A stretch of 34,278 nucleotides of DNA from Burkholderiaceae bacterium (GCA_023261135.1 JALRJP010000004.1:1-34278); one strand, 5' to 3'. Positions 1 to 8,285 are shown, counted from the first letter of the stretch. Notes: generated from the sequence alone by a model not told the origin. Program-made: numbers and translations.

Positions 1-344
1 TCAGCGATCTCGTCAAAGCCCTCGTCGCGTGCGTCTTTGGCCATACCGGGGTACATATCGGTGTACTCATGGGTCTCACCAGCAACAGCGGACTTCAGGT
101 TTGCGGCGGAATCGCCAATGGGAAGATCAGTTGCGGGGTCACCCACCTGAGCCAGGTAGTCGAGGTGCCCGTGAGCGTGACCTGTTTCGCCCTCAGCAGT
201 CGAACGGAACAGAGCGGCGACTTCGGGGTAGCCCTCAACGTCAGCCTTGTTTGCGAAGTAGAGGTAACGACGATTGGCCTGGCTCTCGCCAGCGAACGCA
301 TCTTTCAGATGCTGATGCGTCTTGCTTCCTTTAAGTTGGGGCAT
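1..344 (-). CDS. rbr: Rubrerythrin family diiron protein, N-terminal part (3' end outside window)
   Basis: A minus-strand reading frame starts with ATG at 344 and runs off the left edge, giving 114 residues. It carries the ferritin-like rubrerythrin helices: Glu20 in FAGESQANRRY, the EGETGHAHGH motif (Glu53, His56) and a second ExxHEY motif (Glu90, Glu93). These are the usual ligands of the non-haem diiron centre. Rubrerythrins reduce hydrogen peroxide in the cytoplasm using electrons from rubredoxin-like domains or partners. The C-terminal part, where a rubredoxin domain would lie, is outside the window, so its presence cannot be judged. A good ribosome-binding site (AGGAG at 351-355) sits 6 bases before the ATG. 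The gene is divergent from pdxH across a 304-base spacer. The family call is secure; peroxidase activity is inferred. Confidence 0.88.
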   Translation of the reverse strand, partial: MPQLKGSKTHQHLKDAFAGESQANRRYLYFANKADVEGYPEVAALFRSTAEGETGHAHGHLDYLAQVGDPATDLPIGDSAANLKSAVAGETHEYTDMYPGMAKDARDEGFDEIA

Positions 345-648
345 GACTATCTCCTAAGTGGTTGAACAAAAAAACATAGCGAAAGGAACTGCAAACTACT
401 ATTGTCTAGAACAAAAGCACATTCCAGCAACAGTTGGATTGTGCCTGCCAACGATTAGTCAAGTCCAATTGAAGCTTTCAAAGTCATTAATAAGAATAAT
501 CAATGACAAAGGCCTGGTTGATCATGTCTGGGGGCTGAACGCCTTCTTGAGCTTTCAGGGTCTAAGTCTGCAAATGAAACCATATTTCATCTAAAATTCA
601 TTAACTAGTGCTAAATTAACCCAAGTTTAAAATTTAAAAGGAGTCCTC
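345..648. promoter_or_regulatory. Divergent intergenic region between rubrerythrin and pdxH
   Basis: This 304-base AT-rich spacer holds no convincing gene. It must contain promoters for two divergent genes. Visible structure: TTGTCTAGAACAA (402-414), an imperfect dyad 58 bases before the rubrerythrin ATG; a perfect 6-bp inverted repeat ATGAAA-N5-TTTCAT (574-590) followed directly by TAAAAT (592-597), a possible -10 element; and a strong Shine-Dalgarno AAGGAG (638-643) for pdxH. No clean -35/-10 pair stands out. The two repeats could be operators, but I recognise no regulator consensus. Confidence 0.45.
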
Positions 649-1305
649 ATGACCTCGCTTGCCGACTTGCGTAAAGACTACTCCAGGGCGAGCTTAGATG
701 AGGCGACGGTTCAGAAAGACCCTTTTGAACAGTTTCGAATCTGGCTTGATGAGGCTCTGAAGGCTCAAATTCCCGAACCAAATGCCATGGTTTTGTCGAC
801 TGTAAATCCCGATGGAGGGCCCAGCAGTCGGGTTGTACTTATTAAGGGGTTTGATGCCCAGGGTGTTGTTTTTTATACCAATTACGAGTCGTCTAAGGGA
901 AGGCAAATCGCCCAGAATCCTCGGGCGAGCCTGTTGTTTTTCTGGCCAGAGCTCGAGCGTCAGGTTCGCATCGAGGGTGCCCTAGCGAAGGTCGCTCCGC
1001 AGGAGTCAGACGATTATTTTCACAGTCGACCGCTTGAGAGTCGAATCGGCGCCTGGGCCTCTGCCCAAAGTCAGCCCATTGGCTCTCGAGAAGCGTTGGC
1101 AGCAGCGTTTGACCATTTTCGCGAGCAACTTGGGCCGCAGCCTGCCCGGCCCGATCACTGGGGCGGTTATCGGCTTTCACCCAGTCGTTTTGAGTTCTGG
1201 CAAGGCAGGCCCTCTCGCCTGCATGACCGCATTGAGTTCCATGCCCAAGATGGCGAGGCATCAACCGCCCAAGGCCCGTGGCAAATTCGAAGGCTCTCCC
1301 CGTAA
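649..1305 (+). CDS. pdxH: Pyridoxamine/pyridoxine 5'-phosphate oxidase
   Basis: The 218-residue product matches PdxH in length and motifs. PdxH is a cytoplasmic FMN enzyme that oxidises pyridoxine or pyridoxamine 5'-phosphate to pyridoxal 5'-phosphate, the last step of B6 synthesis and salvage. Visible signatures are RVVLIKGFD (61-69, FMN phosphate contact), [16 protein letters not shown] (123-138) and the C-terminal family signature [14 protein letters not shown] (181-194). The ATG at 649 follows AAGGAG with 5 bases between. The gene leads a four-gene plus-strand run (MBL hydrolase, fpr, chrA) with short spacers of 30 and 14 bases and then an overlap, so co-transcription is likely. No anomalies seen. 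Confidence 0.96.
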   Translation: MTSLADLRKDYSRASLDEATVQKDPFEQFRIWLDEALKAQIPEPNAMVLSTVNPDGGPSSRVVLIKGFDAQGVVFYTNYESSKGRQIAQNPRASLLFFWPELERQVRIEGALAKVAPQESDDYFHSRPLESRIGAWASAQSQPIGSREALAAAFDHFREQLGPQPARPDHWGGYRLSPSRFEFWQGRPSRLHDRIEFHAQDGEASTAQGPWQIRRLSP

Positions 1306-1335
1306 AAACCCTTAGTCCAGATACACTTGGGGTCT

Positions 1336-1980
1336 ATGGACATTGAAATTATTCCGGTGACGCCTTTTGAGCAGAACTGTTCTTTTATTGTTTGTCCCCT
1401 GACTCGAAAAGCAGCGTTGATCGACCCCGGCGGCGATATCGATCAGCTCGAGGCGGTTGTTACTCAGTCGGGCGCGGAACTCGAGAAAATTCTTTTGACA
1501 CATGGACATATCGATCATTGTGGAGAGGCCGGCTTGCTTGCTCATCGGCTTGGTGTTCCTATCGAGGGGCCTCACCCTGACGATGCCTTCTGGATTGACC
1601 AATTGCCAGCGCAGTCAAAGATGTTTGGCTTTCCAGAACTGCAGGCCTTTCGCCCCGATCGCTGGTTGTTCGATGGTGAAACCGTGATGGTTGGGCAGCA
1701 GGCGCTTGAGGTTGTTCATTGCCCAGGGCATACCCCTGGCCACGTGGTGTTTGTTCATCTAGCCAGTCGAATGGCCTTCGTGGGTGACGTTCTTTTTGCA
1801 GGATCCATAGGGCGTACTGACTTCCCAAGAGGCAATCACGACGACCTTTTGCGCTCGATCAGAAAGCGACTCTTTCCTTTGGGTGATGATATTGAGTTTA
1901 TTCCCGGCCACGGGCCCATGAGTAGCTTCGGGCAGGAGAGACTAACCAATCCCTACGTGGGAACCTCCAACGACGAATAA
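1336..1980 (+). CDS. Metallo-beta-lactamase-fold hydrolase, glyoxalase II-like
   Basis: A 214-residue metallo-beta-lactamase-fold enzyme. The zinc motif HGHIDH (His56, His58, Asp60, His61) is complete, with His132 in CPGHTPGH, Asp151 in FVGDVLF and His192 in IPGHGP providing the remaining ligands. The short single-domain form resembles the YcbL/GloC type II glyoxalases, which hydrolyse S-D-lactoylglutathione, more than the longer GloB, which has an extra C-terminal domain. Substrate is therefore inferred. I chose the ATG at 1336; an in-frame TTG nine bases upstream would add three residues. It lies 30 bases after pdxH and 14 before fpr, in one probable operon. Confidence 0.85.
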   Translation: MDIEIIPVTPFEQNCSFIVCPLTRKAALIDPGGDIDQLEAVVTQSGAELEKILLTHGHIDHCGEAGLLAHRLGVPIEGPHPDDAFWIDQLPAQSKMFGFPELQAFRPDRWLFDGETVMVGQQALEVVHCPGHTPGHVVFVHLASRMAFVGDVLFAGSIGRTDFPRGNHDDLLRSIRKRLFPLGDDIEFIPGHGPMSSFGQERLTNPYVGTSNDE

Positions 1981-1994
1981 GGATGTAACTGTTC

Positions 1995-2771
1995 ATGGCA
2001 TCGAACACCACCGAGACGGTCACCAGCGTGACCCATTGGAACGACACACTTTTCTCCTTTACAACAACGCGTGAGTCGGCTTTTCGATTTCGTAATGGGC
2101 ATTTTGTAATGATTGGCCTTGAAGTCGAAGGCAAGCCACTGATGCGCGCCTACAGTGTCGTGAGCCCCAATTACGAGGAGCAGCTTGAGTTCTTATCCAT
2201 TAAGGTGCCCGATGGGCCACTGACATCGCGTCTTCAGCATATCAAGGTCGGTGACAGTTTACTGGTGGGCCAAAAGGCGACGGGAACCTTGGTTCTTGAC
2301 GATCTTCGTCCTGGAAGACATCTCTACCTTTTCTCAACAGGTACAGGGCTTGCCCCGTTCATGAGTATTGTTCGTGATCCTGAAACCTATGAGCGCTTTG
2401 AGAAAGTTGTGCTCATTCATGGTGTGAGGCTGGTAAGTGAGCTGGCTTACTCGAACTACCTTACGAAGGAATTACCCGTGCACGAGTTTCTTGGTGACAT
2501 GGTTCGCGATCAGCTTATTTATTACCCTACGGTAACCCGTGAGGCGTTCACGCATACCGGTCGCTTAACAACAGCAATAGAGTCAGGCAAACTTTTTGAA
2601 GATATTGGGCTGCCTATGCTTGACGCCCCGGTTGACCGCGCCATGATCTGCGGAAGCCCTTCCATGCTAAAAGAGACTGCCGAGATGCTTGATCAACGGG
2701 GCTTTCAGGTCTCTCCGGGGCTTGGCCAGCCGGGGGATTACCTTATTGAACGGGCCTTTGTTGAGCGATAA
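1995..2771 (+). CDS. fpr: Ferredoxin--NADP+ reductase (FAD-dependent)
   Basis: A 258-residue soluble flavoenzyme of the bacterial Fpr type, which moves electrons between NADPH and ferredoxin or flavodoxin in the cytoplasm. The FAD-binding RAYSVVSPN (51-59) and the NADP-binding STGTGLAPF (114-122) are plain, followed by VVLIHGVR and a C-terminal aromatic near the end (ERAFVER), as in subclass-I bacterial reductases. The length is typical. AAGGA lies 11 bases before the ATG. The 3' end probably overlaps the start of chrA, implying translational coupling. A role in oxidative-stress defence is known for some Fpr proteins; here it is only inferred. Confidence 0.93.
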   Translation: MASNTTETVTSVTHWNDTLFSFTTTRESAFRFRNGHFVMIGLEVEGKPLMRAYSVVSPNYEEQLEFLSIKVPDGPLTSRLQHIKVGDSLLVGQKATGTLVLDDLRPGRHLYLFSTGTGLAPFMSIVRDPETYERFEKVVLIHGVRLVSELAYSNYLTKELPVHEFLGDMVRDQLIYYPTVTREAFTHTGRLTTAIESGKLFEDIGLPMLDAPVDRAMICGSPSMLKETAEMLDQRGFQVSPGLGQPGDYLIERAFVER

Positions 2772-4086
2772 CCACGCCCAGTCTGGTCCGTCCTCTTCGC
2801 CGCCTGGTCCGCAGGACGGGTTTTCTGTAGCACAGGACGGTCTGCAGATCTCGGTTTGGACAGTCTTTCGTGTTTTCCTCAAACTGGGGCTAACTTCCTT
2901 CGGTGGTCCTGTTGCCCATCTGGGTTACTTTCGTAACGAGTTCGTTGAGCGCCGCAAGTGGTTCGGCGACCAGGCCTATGCGCAGCTTGTTGCCTTATGT
3001 CAGTTTCTGCCAGGTCCATCGAGCAGCCAAGTGGGCATGGGGATTGGGCTGGCAAAGGCGGGTTACGCGGGTTGTCTGGCCGCCTGGATAGGGTTCACGC
3101 TGCCTTCGACAATCGCCATGATTCTAATCGGGCTTGGCCATAGTCTTTTGAATCAGGGCCTGGCCTACGGGCTGCTTTCTGGCATTAAGCTTGTTGTTGT
3201 GGCTGTCGTAGCTCATGCCCTATGGGGTATGGCCAGATCGCTTTGCCCCGACAACCCACGTGCCACTATTGCAGGCCTTGTAGCTGCCTTCATGCTTAGC
3301 GCAGGCAGCGGCCTTGGTATCTGGGGACAGCTCGTGGCGGTTCTCCTTGCGGGTTTTGCCGGCTGGGGGTTGCGGTTGGGCAGGTCTGAGGCTACTGCGG
3401 TGTCGAATACCTGTGAAGGTCTTGAATTCCAGACTCGGCAAGTGAATGGCGCTGCGGGGCTCTTCTGGCTGGGTCTTTTTACCTTGCTTTTAACAGGACT
3501 GCCTTTGTTGAATTGGTGGACGGACGGTGAGTTCCTCGTGCGGCTTGCCGATGCTTACTTTCGAGCCGGTGCCATGGTCTTTGGCGGTGGGCATGTTGTT
3601 CTGCCCGTTCTACAGTCTCAAGTGGTTACCCCGGGATGGGTATCAAACGAATCGTTTCTTCTGGGATACGGAGCTGCCCAGGCCATGCCTGGTCCTTTGT
3701 TCGCCTTCGCGGGTTTTCTTGGAGCTGCAACATCAGTCCCTGCTGGCCTCGTTGAGAATTTTAGTTCCCCTTGGGCCATGATCTCGCTGGGTCTGTTCGC
3801 GCTCTTTTTTATCTTTCTACCTTCGTTCTTGCTGCTCGCTGGCAGCCTGCCTTTTTGGCAAAGCATTCAGCGGCTACCGTCACTTCAGTCTGTGTTTCAA
3901 GGTGTGAATGCCGCTGTGGTTGGTCTTTTATTTGCGGCGTTTTACGACCCAGTGCTTACTACTGCAGTGACCTGGTCGCTGGATCTCGCAATCTCACTCT
4001 TATTTTTTCTTGCTTTGGTTTACTGGAAATGGCCAGCCTGGTTGGTTGTTGCCTTCGGCGGTTTGGTGGGCGTCGCGTTTCTTTGA
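2758..4086 (+). CDS. chrA: Chromate transporter, two-domain ChrA family
   Basis: A polytopic membrane protein of about 440 residues with the duplicated CHR architecture. The first copy begins at FLKLGLTSFGGPVAHLGYF, continues through the FLPGPSSSQ loop; the second begins near FRAGAMVFGGGHVVLPVL with the matching loop QAMPGPLFAF. ChrA-type proteins export chromate, probably by proton antiport; native substrates of many members are unknown. The start is uncertain: there is no ATG or GTG near the N-terminus, and the frame is open upstream to 2689. TTG at 2758 or 2761 would overlap the fpr stop at 2769-2771; TTG at 2746 or 2689 are alternatives. The overlap implies coupling to fpr. Family confident; start and physiological substrate are not. 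Confidence 0.86.
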   Translation: MLSDNHAQSGPSSSPPGPQDGFSVAQDGLQISVWTVFRVFLKLGLTSFGGPVAHLGYFRNEFVERRKWFGDQAYAQLVALCQFLPGPSSSQVGMGIGLAKAGYAGCLAAWIGFTLPSTIAMILIGLGHSLLNQGLAYGLLSGIKLVVVAVVAHALWGMARSLCPDNPRATIAGLVAAFMLSAGSGLGIWGQLVAVLLAGFAGWGLRLGRSEATAVSNTCEGLEFQTRQVNGAAGLFWLGLFTLLLTGLPLLNWWTDGEFLVRLADAYFRAGAMVFGGGHVVLPVLQSQVVTPGWVSNESFLLGYGAAQAMPGPLFAFAGFLGAATSVPAGLVENFSSPWAMISLGLFALFFIFLPSFLLLAGSLPFWQSIQRLPSLQSVFQGVNAAVVGLLFAAFYDPVLTTAVTWSLDLAISLLFFLALVYWKWPAWLVVAFGGLVGVAFL

Positions 4087-4109
4087 CTACCTCAAGCGAT
4101 ACGCCAAGC

Positions 4110-4131
4110 CCCCAAGCCTTGCGGCCTGGGG
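4110..4131 (-). terminator. Hairpin between convergent chrA and small-protein gene, possible terminator
   Basis: On the minus strand a 9-bp stem (one G-U pair) closes on a GCAA tetraloop, 12 bases beyond the stop of the small exported-protein gene. On the plus strand the same stem has one mismatch and lies 23 bases after the chrA stop. Position between convergent genes and the stable GNRA loop suggest termination, but there is no T-tract on either side, so this is tentative. Confidence 0.4.
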
Positions 4132-4143
4132 ATTATTGCTGCT

Positions 4144-4293
4144 TTACTTCTTAACGCACTCTTTCTTTTCAGCATTCTCTTTTTTGCTGCAGTCAACCTT
4201 CTCGCCTGCAATCGCTGAGGAGGCCGTAGCCATACCAGCAAGCATGGAGAGGGACACCATCAGAGCAGAAACAACAGAAACAAAGCTTTTCAT
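4144..4293 (-). CDS. Small exported Lys/Cys-rich protein, function unknown
   Basis: A 49-residue reading frame begins with ATG at 4293 after AGGTGAA, a reasonable ribosome-binding site 4 bases upstream. The N-terminus (MKSF, then a hydrophobic stretch to about residue 23, then ATASSAIAG) looks like a Sec signal peptide. The mature part would be about 20 residues, highly charged, with two cysteines (DCSKKENAEKKECVKK). It could be a small periplasmic or secreted peptide with one disulfide. The frame is open 19 codons further upstream, but the RBS and signal peptide favour 4293. It lies between convergent chrA and divergent greB. I do not recognise the family. Confidence 0.6.
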   Translation of the reverse strand: MKSFVSVVSALMVSLSMLAGMATASSAIAGEKVDCSKKENAEKKECVKK

Positions 4294-4442
4294 GTATTCA
4301 CCTAAAAGATGGGTTGAGAAAATTGGCACTTGCCTCATTAGTAAAGACATTTGCCACCATGCATTCTGCGCCTTTCCATGGCAGAGTCAAGAAAAAAATC
4401 TTTTAAAATCAATGCATTTACAACAATCTTTCCGCAAATAGA

Positions 4443-4925
4443 ATGCTGTCAACCAACTACATCACACCAACAGGCTATCGGCGACTGCTGGCGGAAATGC
4501 AGCAACTTATTACCGTCGAGAGACCTGCCGTTACCGAGACTGTCCGTTGGGCTGCCTCCAACGGTGATCGGTCTGAAAACGGTGACTACATTTATGGAAA
4601 ACGACGACTACGCGAGATTGACCGGCGTATTCGTTTTCTTACAAAGCGACTCGAAATCGCACAGGTCGTTGACCCCGCTATTCACAAGGGTAGTGACCAG
4701 ATCTTCTTCGGGGCTACCGTTGTCTATTTGCGAAACGACAGTGCAGAGGAGACGGTTCGTATTGTTGGTCAAGACGAGGTTGACCCTGGGCGTCGCTGGG
4801 TGAGTTGGGTTTCGCCGATTGCAAGGGTTCTTATTAAAGCGCGGGAGGGAGATCGTCTTCAGCTTAGGACTCCCTCGGGTTCTGACTCCATTGAGGTGTT
4901 ATCGGTGTCTTATTGCGATGAATAA
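4443..4925 (+). CDS. greB: Transcription elongation factor GreB
   Basis: A 160-residue GreA/GreB family protein, which enters the RNA polymerase secondary channel and stimulates cleavage of the backtracked transcript. The N-terminal coiled coil carries the acidic tip in NGDRSENGDY (Asp42, Glu45, Asp48), and the basic stretch GKRRLREIDRRIRFLTKRLE after it is typical of GreB rather than GreA. The C-terminal FKBP-like domain includes WVSPIARVLI. The ATG at 4443 is immediately preceded by an AT-rich region without a strong Shine-Dalgarno. Its last 62 bases overlap the 3' end of the convergent SDR-like gene. Confidence 0.93.
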   Translation: MLSTNYITPTGYRRLLAEMQQLITVERPAVTETVRWAASNGDRSENGDYIYGKRRLREIDRRIRFLTKRLEIAQVVDPAIHKGSDQIFFGATVVYLRNDSAEETVRIVGQDEVDPGRRWVSWVSPIARVLIKAREGDRLQLRTPSGSDSIEVLSVSYCDE

Positions 4926-5931
4926 CCTCTTCTGTAGTGGGATGGCGCAGGGTTGCGCGGAGCTCTGTTGTTAAGCGTTGCGATATAACCTGACGAGAAT
5001 CACGCATGAAGCTCGCCATCATTGGGCTAACCGTTCCTTTCTTTATTTCGGTTCGCAGTTCCTCACGTGAGACACGAACAGGAAGAGGAAGCCCCTTGGT
5101 CTTTGCAACAAGATCGAAGTAGTCAGCCATTTTGAGCCGAGAGTTATTCACCGCATTGAAGACCCGGCCAGGTCGCCCGCGAAATAGACTTAGCCAGGCC
5201 AGACGTGCTAGATCCTCAGCATGAATGTGGTTAACCCAGACGTCGTCGTCTGCACGCAGGGCAGGCGCCCGTTGTTTAAGACGTTCAATGGGCAGGCGGT
5301 CTTCCGCAATAATGCCCGGCGCCCGAAGCACAGAAAAGCCAAGGCCCCGCCAGTACCCCTCTGCAGAGAGTCGCCGAACAGACCGAGGCTCTGTCGCTCT
5401 ACAAATTGACGTCTCATCTACCTCGTTTCCTTGATAGTCGCCGTAAACACCCGTGGTACTAACATAGACGCCACGGCTTCTTATAGGTGCTCTTTCAGAA
5501 TCACTTGAGAACGGTCTTAGTCTTCTGCGTCGAATAGCCAGGCTTAGCCTCTTTGATCGTCGGTCAATATTGCCGATGCCGCTGACGGTCAGACCTGTGA
5601 CCGAGCCCGTATCTTGAGGGGGCATGAGAACCAGCCAATGGGTAATTACGCGTGCAAGGCGTCGTTGGTCTTCTGGGCGGTCAAGGTCCCAGCCAAGAAC
5701 GGGACAGTTTCGCGCGGAGAGTCCTTTGCGGGCTTTGCGATCCCGGCTAAGAAGCCAGGGATCCTCGGTTGTTGGTGCGAACCGTCGTGCAACCCCTAAG
5801 AGTCGAAAGGCCAGTTGGCCAGACCTTGCCGATGCAGACTCTAGCTGTTGGCGTACAAGACGTTTACCGACATCGCCCAGACCTACAATGCCAATGCGCG
5901 GAGCGCGAAACCTACGGGGAAGAGCATGCAT
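4864..5931 (-). CDS. SDR-like NAD(P)-binding protein (YeeZ/epimerase type)
   Basis: A 355-residue protein with a Rossmann fold. The dinucleotide loop GIVGLGDVG is at 14-22, and the extended-SDR-like STTGVYGD is at 158-165, followed by GNEVDE and VNHIHAEDLARLAWL. This pattern matches the NAD-dependent epimerase/dehydratase superfamily, including E. coli YeeZ-like proteins of unknown substrate. The region between residues 55 and 155 is unusually arginine-rich (RRSKRLSLAIRRRRLRP). No canonical YxxxK pair is evident, so catalysis is uncertain. The start ATG at 5931 has no strong RBS. The C-terminus overlaps greB by 62 bases. It lies just beyond the cytochrome c terminator, so it needs its own promoter. 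Confidence 0.75.
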   Translation of the reverse strand: MHALPRRFRAPRIGIVGLGDVGKRLVRQQLESASARSGQLAFRLLGVARRFAPTTEDPWLLSRDRKARKGLSARNCPVLGWDLDRPEDQRRLARVITHWLVLMPPQDTGSVTGLTVSGIGNIDRRSKRLSLAIRRRRLRPFSSDSERAPIRSRGVYVSTTGVYGDYQGNEVDETSICRATEPRSVRRLSAEGYWRGLGFSVLRAPGIIAEDRLPIERLKQRAPALRADDDVWVNHIHAEDLARLAWLSLFRGRPGRVFNAVNNSRLKMADYFDLVAKTKGLPLPVRVSREELRTEIKKGTVSPMMASFMRDSRQVISQRLTTELRATLRHPTTEEVIHRNKTPITPQWSQNPRES

Positions 5932-6000
5932 GGCTAAAAGGGTACGAGATAAATGACCAAACTGCAGAACCTTTTTGAAAAAACGCCGAGAGGGTTCTCA

Positions 6001-6037
6001 ATAAAAAAGCCCTCGAGCAGCGTATGCGTCGAGGGCT
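6001..6037 (-). terminator. Rho-independent terminator of the cytochrome c gene
   Basis: Perfect 9-bp inverted repeat AGCCCTCGA (6008-6016) / TCGAGGGCT (6029-6037) with a 12-base loop. On the minus strand it is followed by TTTTTTAT. It lies 45 bases after the stop of the cytochrome c gene, so it is a textbook intrinsic terminator for minus-strand transcription. Confidence 0.92.
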
Positions 6038-6082
6038 CTTGTCGCCTCACGTTGAGCGAGGGCGCGCGGAAACGAAGCCGTA

Positions 6083-6385
6083 TTACTTAATGGTAAGAAT
6101 GTATTTCGCCAAGGTAAGCGCGTCGGCATCCGAGACCTGAGGATGGGCAGGCATGGGAATAGGACCCCAGACACCTGCACCGCCAGATTTAATTTTCTTG
6201 GCCAACTTTTCAGCAGCGCCACCGTCTTTGCTGTATTTGGCCGCAACGTCTTTGTAAGCGGGGCCCACCAATTTTCGTGCATCGGCGTGACACGCCACGC
6301 AGTTGTATTTTTTGACAAGGTCCGCGCTGGCCTGGGCAGCACCAGCAACGGCAAAGATTGAAGCAGCTAAAACGAATGAACGCAT
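6083..6385 (-). CDS. Periplasmic monohaem cytochrome c (class I, c551-like)
   Basis: A 100-residue precursor with a Sec signal peptide (MRSFVLAASIFAVAGAAQASA) and a mature protein of about 79 residues. Haem binding is by CVACH (Cys29, Cys32, His33), with Met78 in IPMPAH as the likely sixth ligand and the C-terminal helix ALTLAKYILTI. Small class I cytochromes of this kind carry electrons in the periplasm to terminal oxidases or nitrogen-oxide reductases; the partner is not shown here. A strong GGAGGAG precedes the ATG. It follows ilvD on the same strand after 208 bases, which likely hold its own promoter (a TATAGT at 6427-6422 read on the minus strand is a candidate -10), and ends in a clear terminator. 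Confidence 0.94.
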   Translation of the reverse strand: MRSFVLAASIFAVAGAAQASADLVKKYNCVACHADARKLVGPAYKDVAAKYSKDGGAAEKLAKKIKSGGAGVWGPIPMPAHPQVSDADALTLAKYILTIK

Positions 6386-6593
6386 GAATTACTCCTCCCC
6401 ATAAATTTCTTAAACAGACAGACTATATTCGAATCTCGGCATATTGTAGATCAAGAATGATCGTCTTCTAACAACCTTTTTAATTATTCATGGCTAGCCT
6501 TTAGCCACGAAGGGTCTTCCTTCAAGATGCTTGGCAAGGACCTTTGTGTCGGTAAAAGGCCCTTGGCAGGCAGTCGTTGCATGTAAAGGTAAT

Positions 6594-8285
6594 TCAGAGT
6601 GCCGAGGCGTCGGGGTCGGTGACTGCCCCTCGGCTTGCGGTGGAAGCGAGGGCGGCGAACTTTGCTAGCACCCCACGACTGTAGCGCGGTGCTGGTTTTT
6701 TCCAGGCGGCTTTTCGTCGGCCCAGTTCGTCCTCAGAGATATTGAGCTGAATAAGAAGCTGGTGGGCATCAATGGTGATACTGTCGCCTTCTTCAATTAA
6801 CGCAATGGGCCCACCCACATAGGCTTCCGGCGCGACATGGCCAACGACCATACCCCAGGTCCCTCCTGAGAAGCGGCCGTCGGTAATGAGTCCCACCGAC
6901 TCGCCTAGACCTTGGCCAATGAGGGCCGAGGTGGGTGCCAGCATTTCACGCATGCCAGGACCCCCTCGAGGACCCTCGTAGCGAATAACCACGACGTCAC
7001 CAGCTCGAATGGACTGCTTCATGATGGCGTCCATGGCCGCGTCTTCAGAATTGAAGACACGAGCAGGCCCAGTAATTACAGGGTTTTTAAGACCTGTGAT
7101 TTTGGCTACACAGCCTTCGGGCGAAAGATTCCCTTTGAGAATGGCAAGGTGGCCTTCCTTGTAAAGCGGCTCATGAATGAGGCGAATGATGGTCTGGTTG
7201 GCCGGTGGCTGATCAGGAACGTCTGCCAGTGTCTCGGCGATGGTTTTTCCTGTAATGGTTAAACAGTCCCCATGCAGAAGTCCTGCGTTAAGCAGCATCT
7301 TCATAACCTGAGGGATACCCCCGACCTTGTGAAGTTCTGTAATGACGTATTGCCCGGAAGGCTTTAGGTCGCAGAAGATAGGCGTGCGTTTACGAATACG
7401 CTCGAAGTCATCGATGGACCAGTCAATTTCAGCTGCATGCGTAATGGCCAGAAAATGAAGGACCGCATTGGTTGATCCGCCGGTTGCCATGATCACTGTC
7501 ACGGCATTCTCGATGGACTTTTTGGTAATGATGTCTCGGGGTCGTATCCCCTTCTTAATGGCCTCAACGAGAACCCGCGCTGACTTGGCAGCACTTTCAA
7601 TTTTTTCGCCGTCTTCATTGGCCATGGTTGAGGAGTAGGGCAGGCTCATGCCCATAGCCTCGAAGGCGGAGCTCATGGTGTTTGCTGTATACATACCGCC
7701 GCAGGAGCCTGAGCCTGGGCAGGCACGTTGCTCGATGGCTTTGAAGTCCTCGTTATTAAGACGCCCCGCTGTGAATTCGCCTACGGCTTCAAAGGCTGAG
7801 ACGATGGTGAGATCTTTACCTTTGTAGTGGCCAGGCTTGATGGTTCCGCCATAGACATAAATTGCAGGAACATTCGTTCGGGCAATGGCAATCATGCCAC
7901 CGGGCATATTCTTATCGCAGCCACCAATGACGACGACGCCATCCATCCATTGGCCATTCACGCAAGTCTCAATGCTGTCTGCAATCACTTCCCTTGAGAC
8001 CAAGGAATACTTCATGCCCTCGGTACCCATGCCAATGCCATCGGAGATGGTGGGCGTGCCGAACACTTGAGGGTTCGCCCCAGAGGACTTAACCGCCGCA
8101 ATAGCGGCATCGGCAAGCGGCTGAAGACCGCTGTTGCAGGGGGTAATGGTGGAGTGGCCGTTGGCAATTCCAACCATCGGTTTTTCGAAGTCTTCCTCTT
8201 TGTAGCCCATGGCGTAGTACATGGAGCGGTTAGGAGCCCGGGCCACGCCCTGGGTGACATTCTTGGATCGATTGTTGTAGGCCAT
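6594..8285 (-). CDS. ilvD: Dihydroxy-acid dehydratase
   Basis: A 563-residue IlvD, which dehydrates 2,3-dihydroxy-isovalerate and 2,3-dihydroxy-3-methylvalerate in valine, leucine and isoleucine synthesis. Three iron-sulfur cysteines are present: Cys50 in TPCNSG, Cys123 in [10 protein letters not shown] and Cys195 in [17 protein letters not shown]. The C-terminal [20 protein letters not shown], which follows [10 protein letters not shown], is also characteristic. Length is normal. ATG at 8285 has a modest GAAAGA upstream. It is divergent from lgt across 78 bases, so both promoters are in that short spacer. No other ilv gene is in the window. Confidence 0.97.
   Translation of the reverse strand: MAYNNRSKNVTQGVARAPNRSMYYAMGYKEEDFEKPMVGIANGHSTITPCNSGLQPLADAAIAAVKSSGANPQVFGTPTISDGIGMGTEGMKYSLVSREVIADSIETCVNGQWMDGVVVIGGCDKNMPGGMIAIARTNVPAIYVYGGTIKPGHYKGKDLTIVSAFEAVGEFTAGRLNNEDFKAIEQRACPGSGSCGGMYTANTMSSAFEAMGMSLPYSSTMANEDGEKIESAAKSARVLVEAIKKGIRPRDIITKKSIENAVTVIMATGGSTNAVLHFLAITHAAEIDWSIDDFERIRKRTPIFCDLKPSGQYVITELHKVGGIPQVMKMLLNAGLLHGDCLTITGKTIAETLADVPDQPPANQTIIRLIHEPLYKEGHLAILKGNLSPEGCVAKITGLKNPVITGPARVFNSEDAAMDAIMKQSIRAGDVVVIRYEGPRGGPGMREMLAPTSALIGQGLGESVGLITDGRFSGGTWGMVVGHVAPEAYVGGPIALIEEGDSITIDAHQLLIQLNISEDELGRRKAAWKKPAPRYSRGVLAKFAALASTASRGAVTDPDASAL

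Noticed and set aside
358-594. Plus-strand frame of 78 codons between rubrerythrin and pdxH
   Set aside because: No ribosome-binding site, no recognisable domain, and it occupies a spacer that must hold two promoters.
893-1264. Minus-strand frame of 123 codons inside pdxH
   Set aside because: It lies fully within a confident gene on the other strand and has no RBS or recognisable motif.
5998-6354. Minus-strand frame of 118 codons overlapping the cytochrome c gene
   Set aside because: It is the shifted frame of the cytochrome gene, which has a haem motif, signal peptide and strong RBS; it also reads through the terminator.
6440-6460. TTGATCTACAATAT before the cytochrome c gene (minus strand) as an FNR/ANR box
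   Set aside because: The left half matches TTGAT, but the right half does not match ATCAA, and its distance to the candidate -10 does not suit a class II site.
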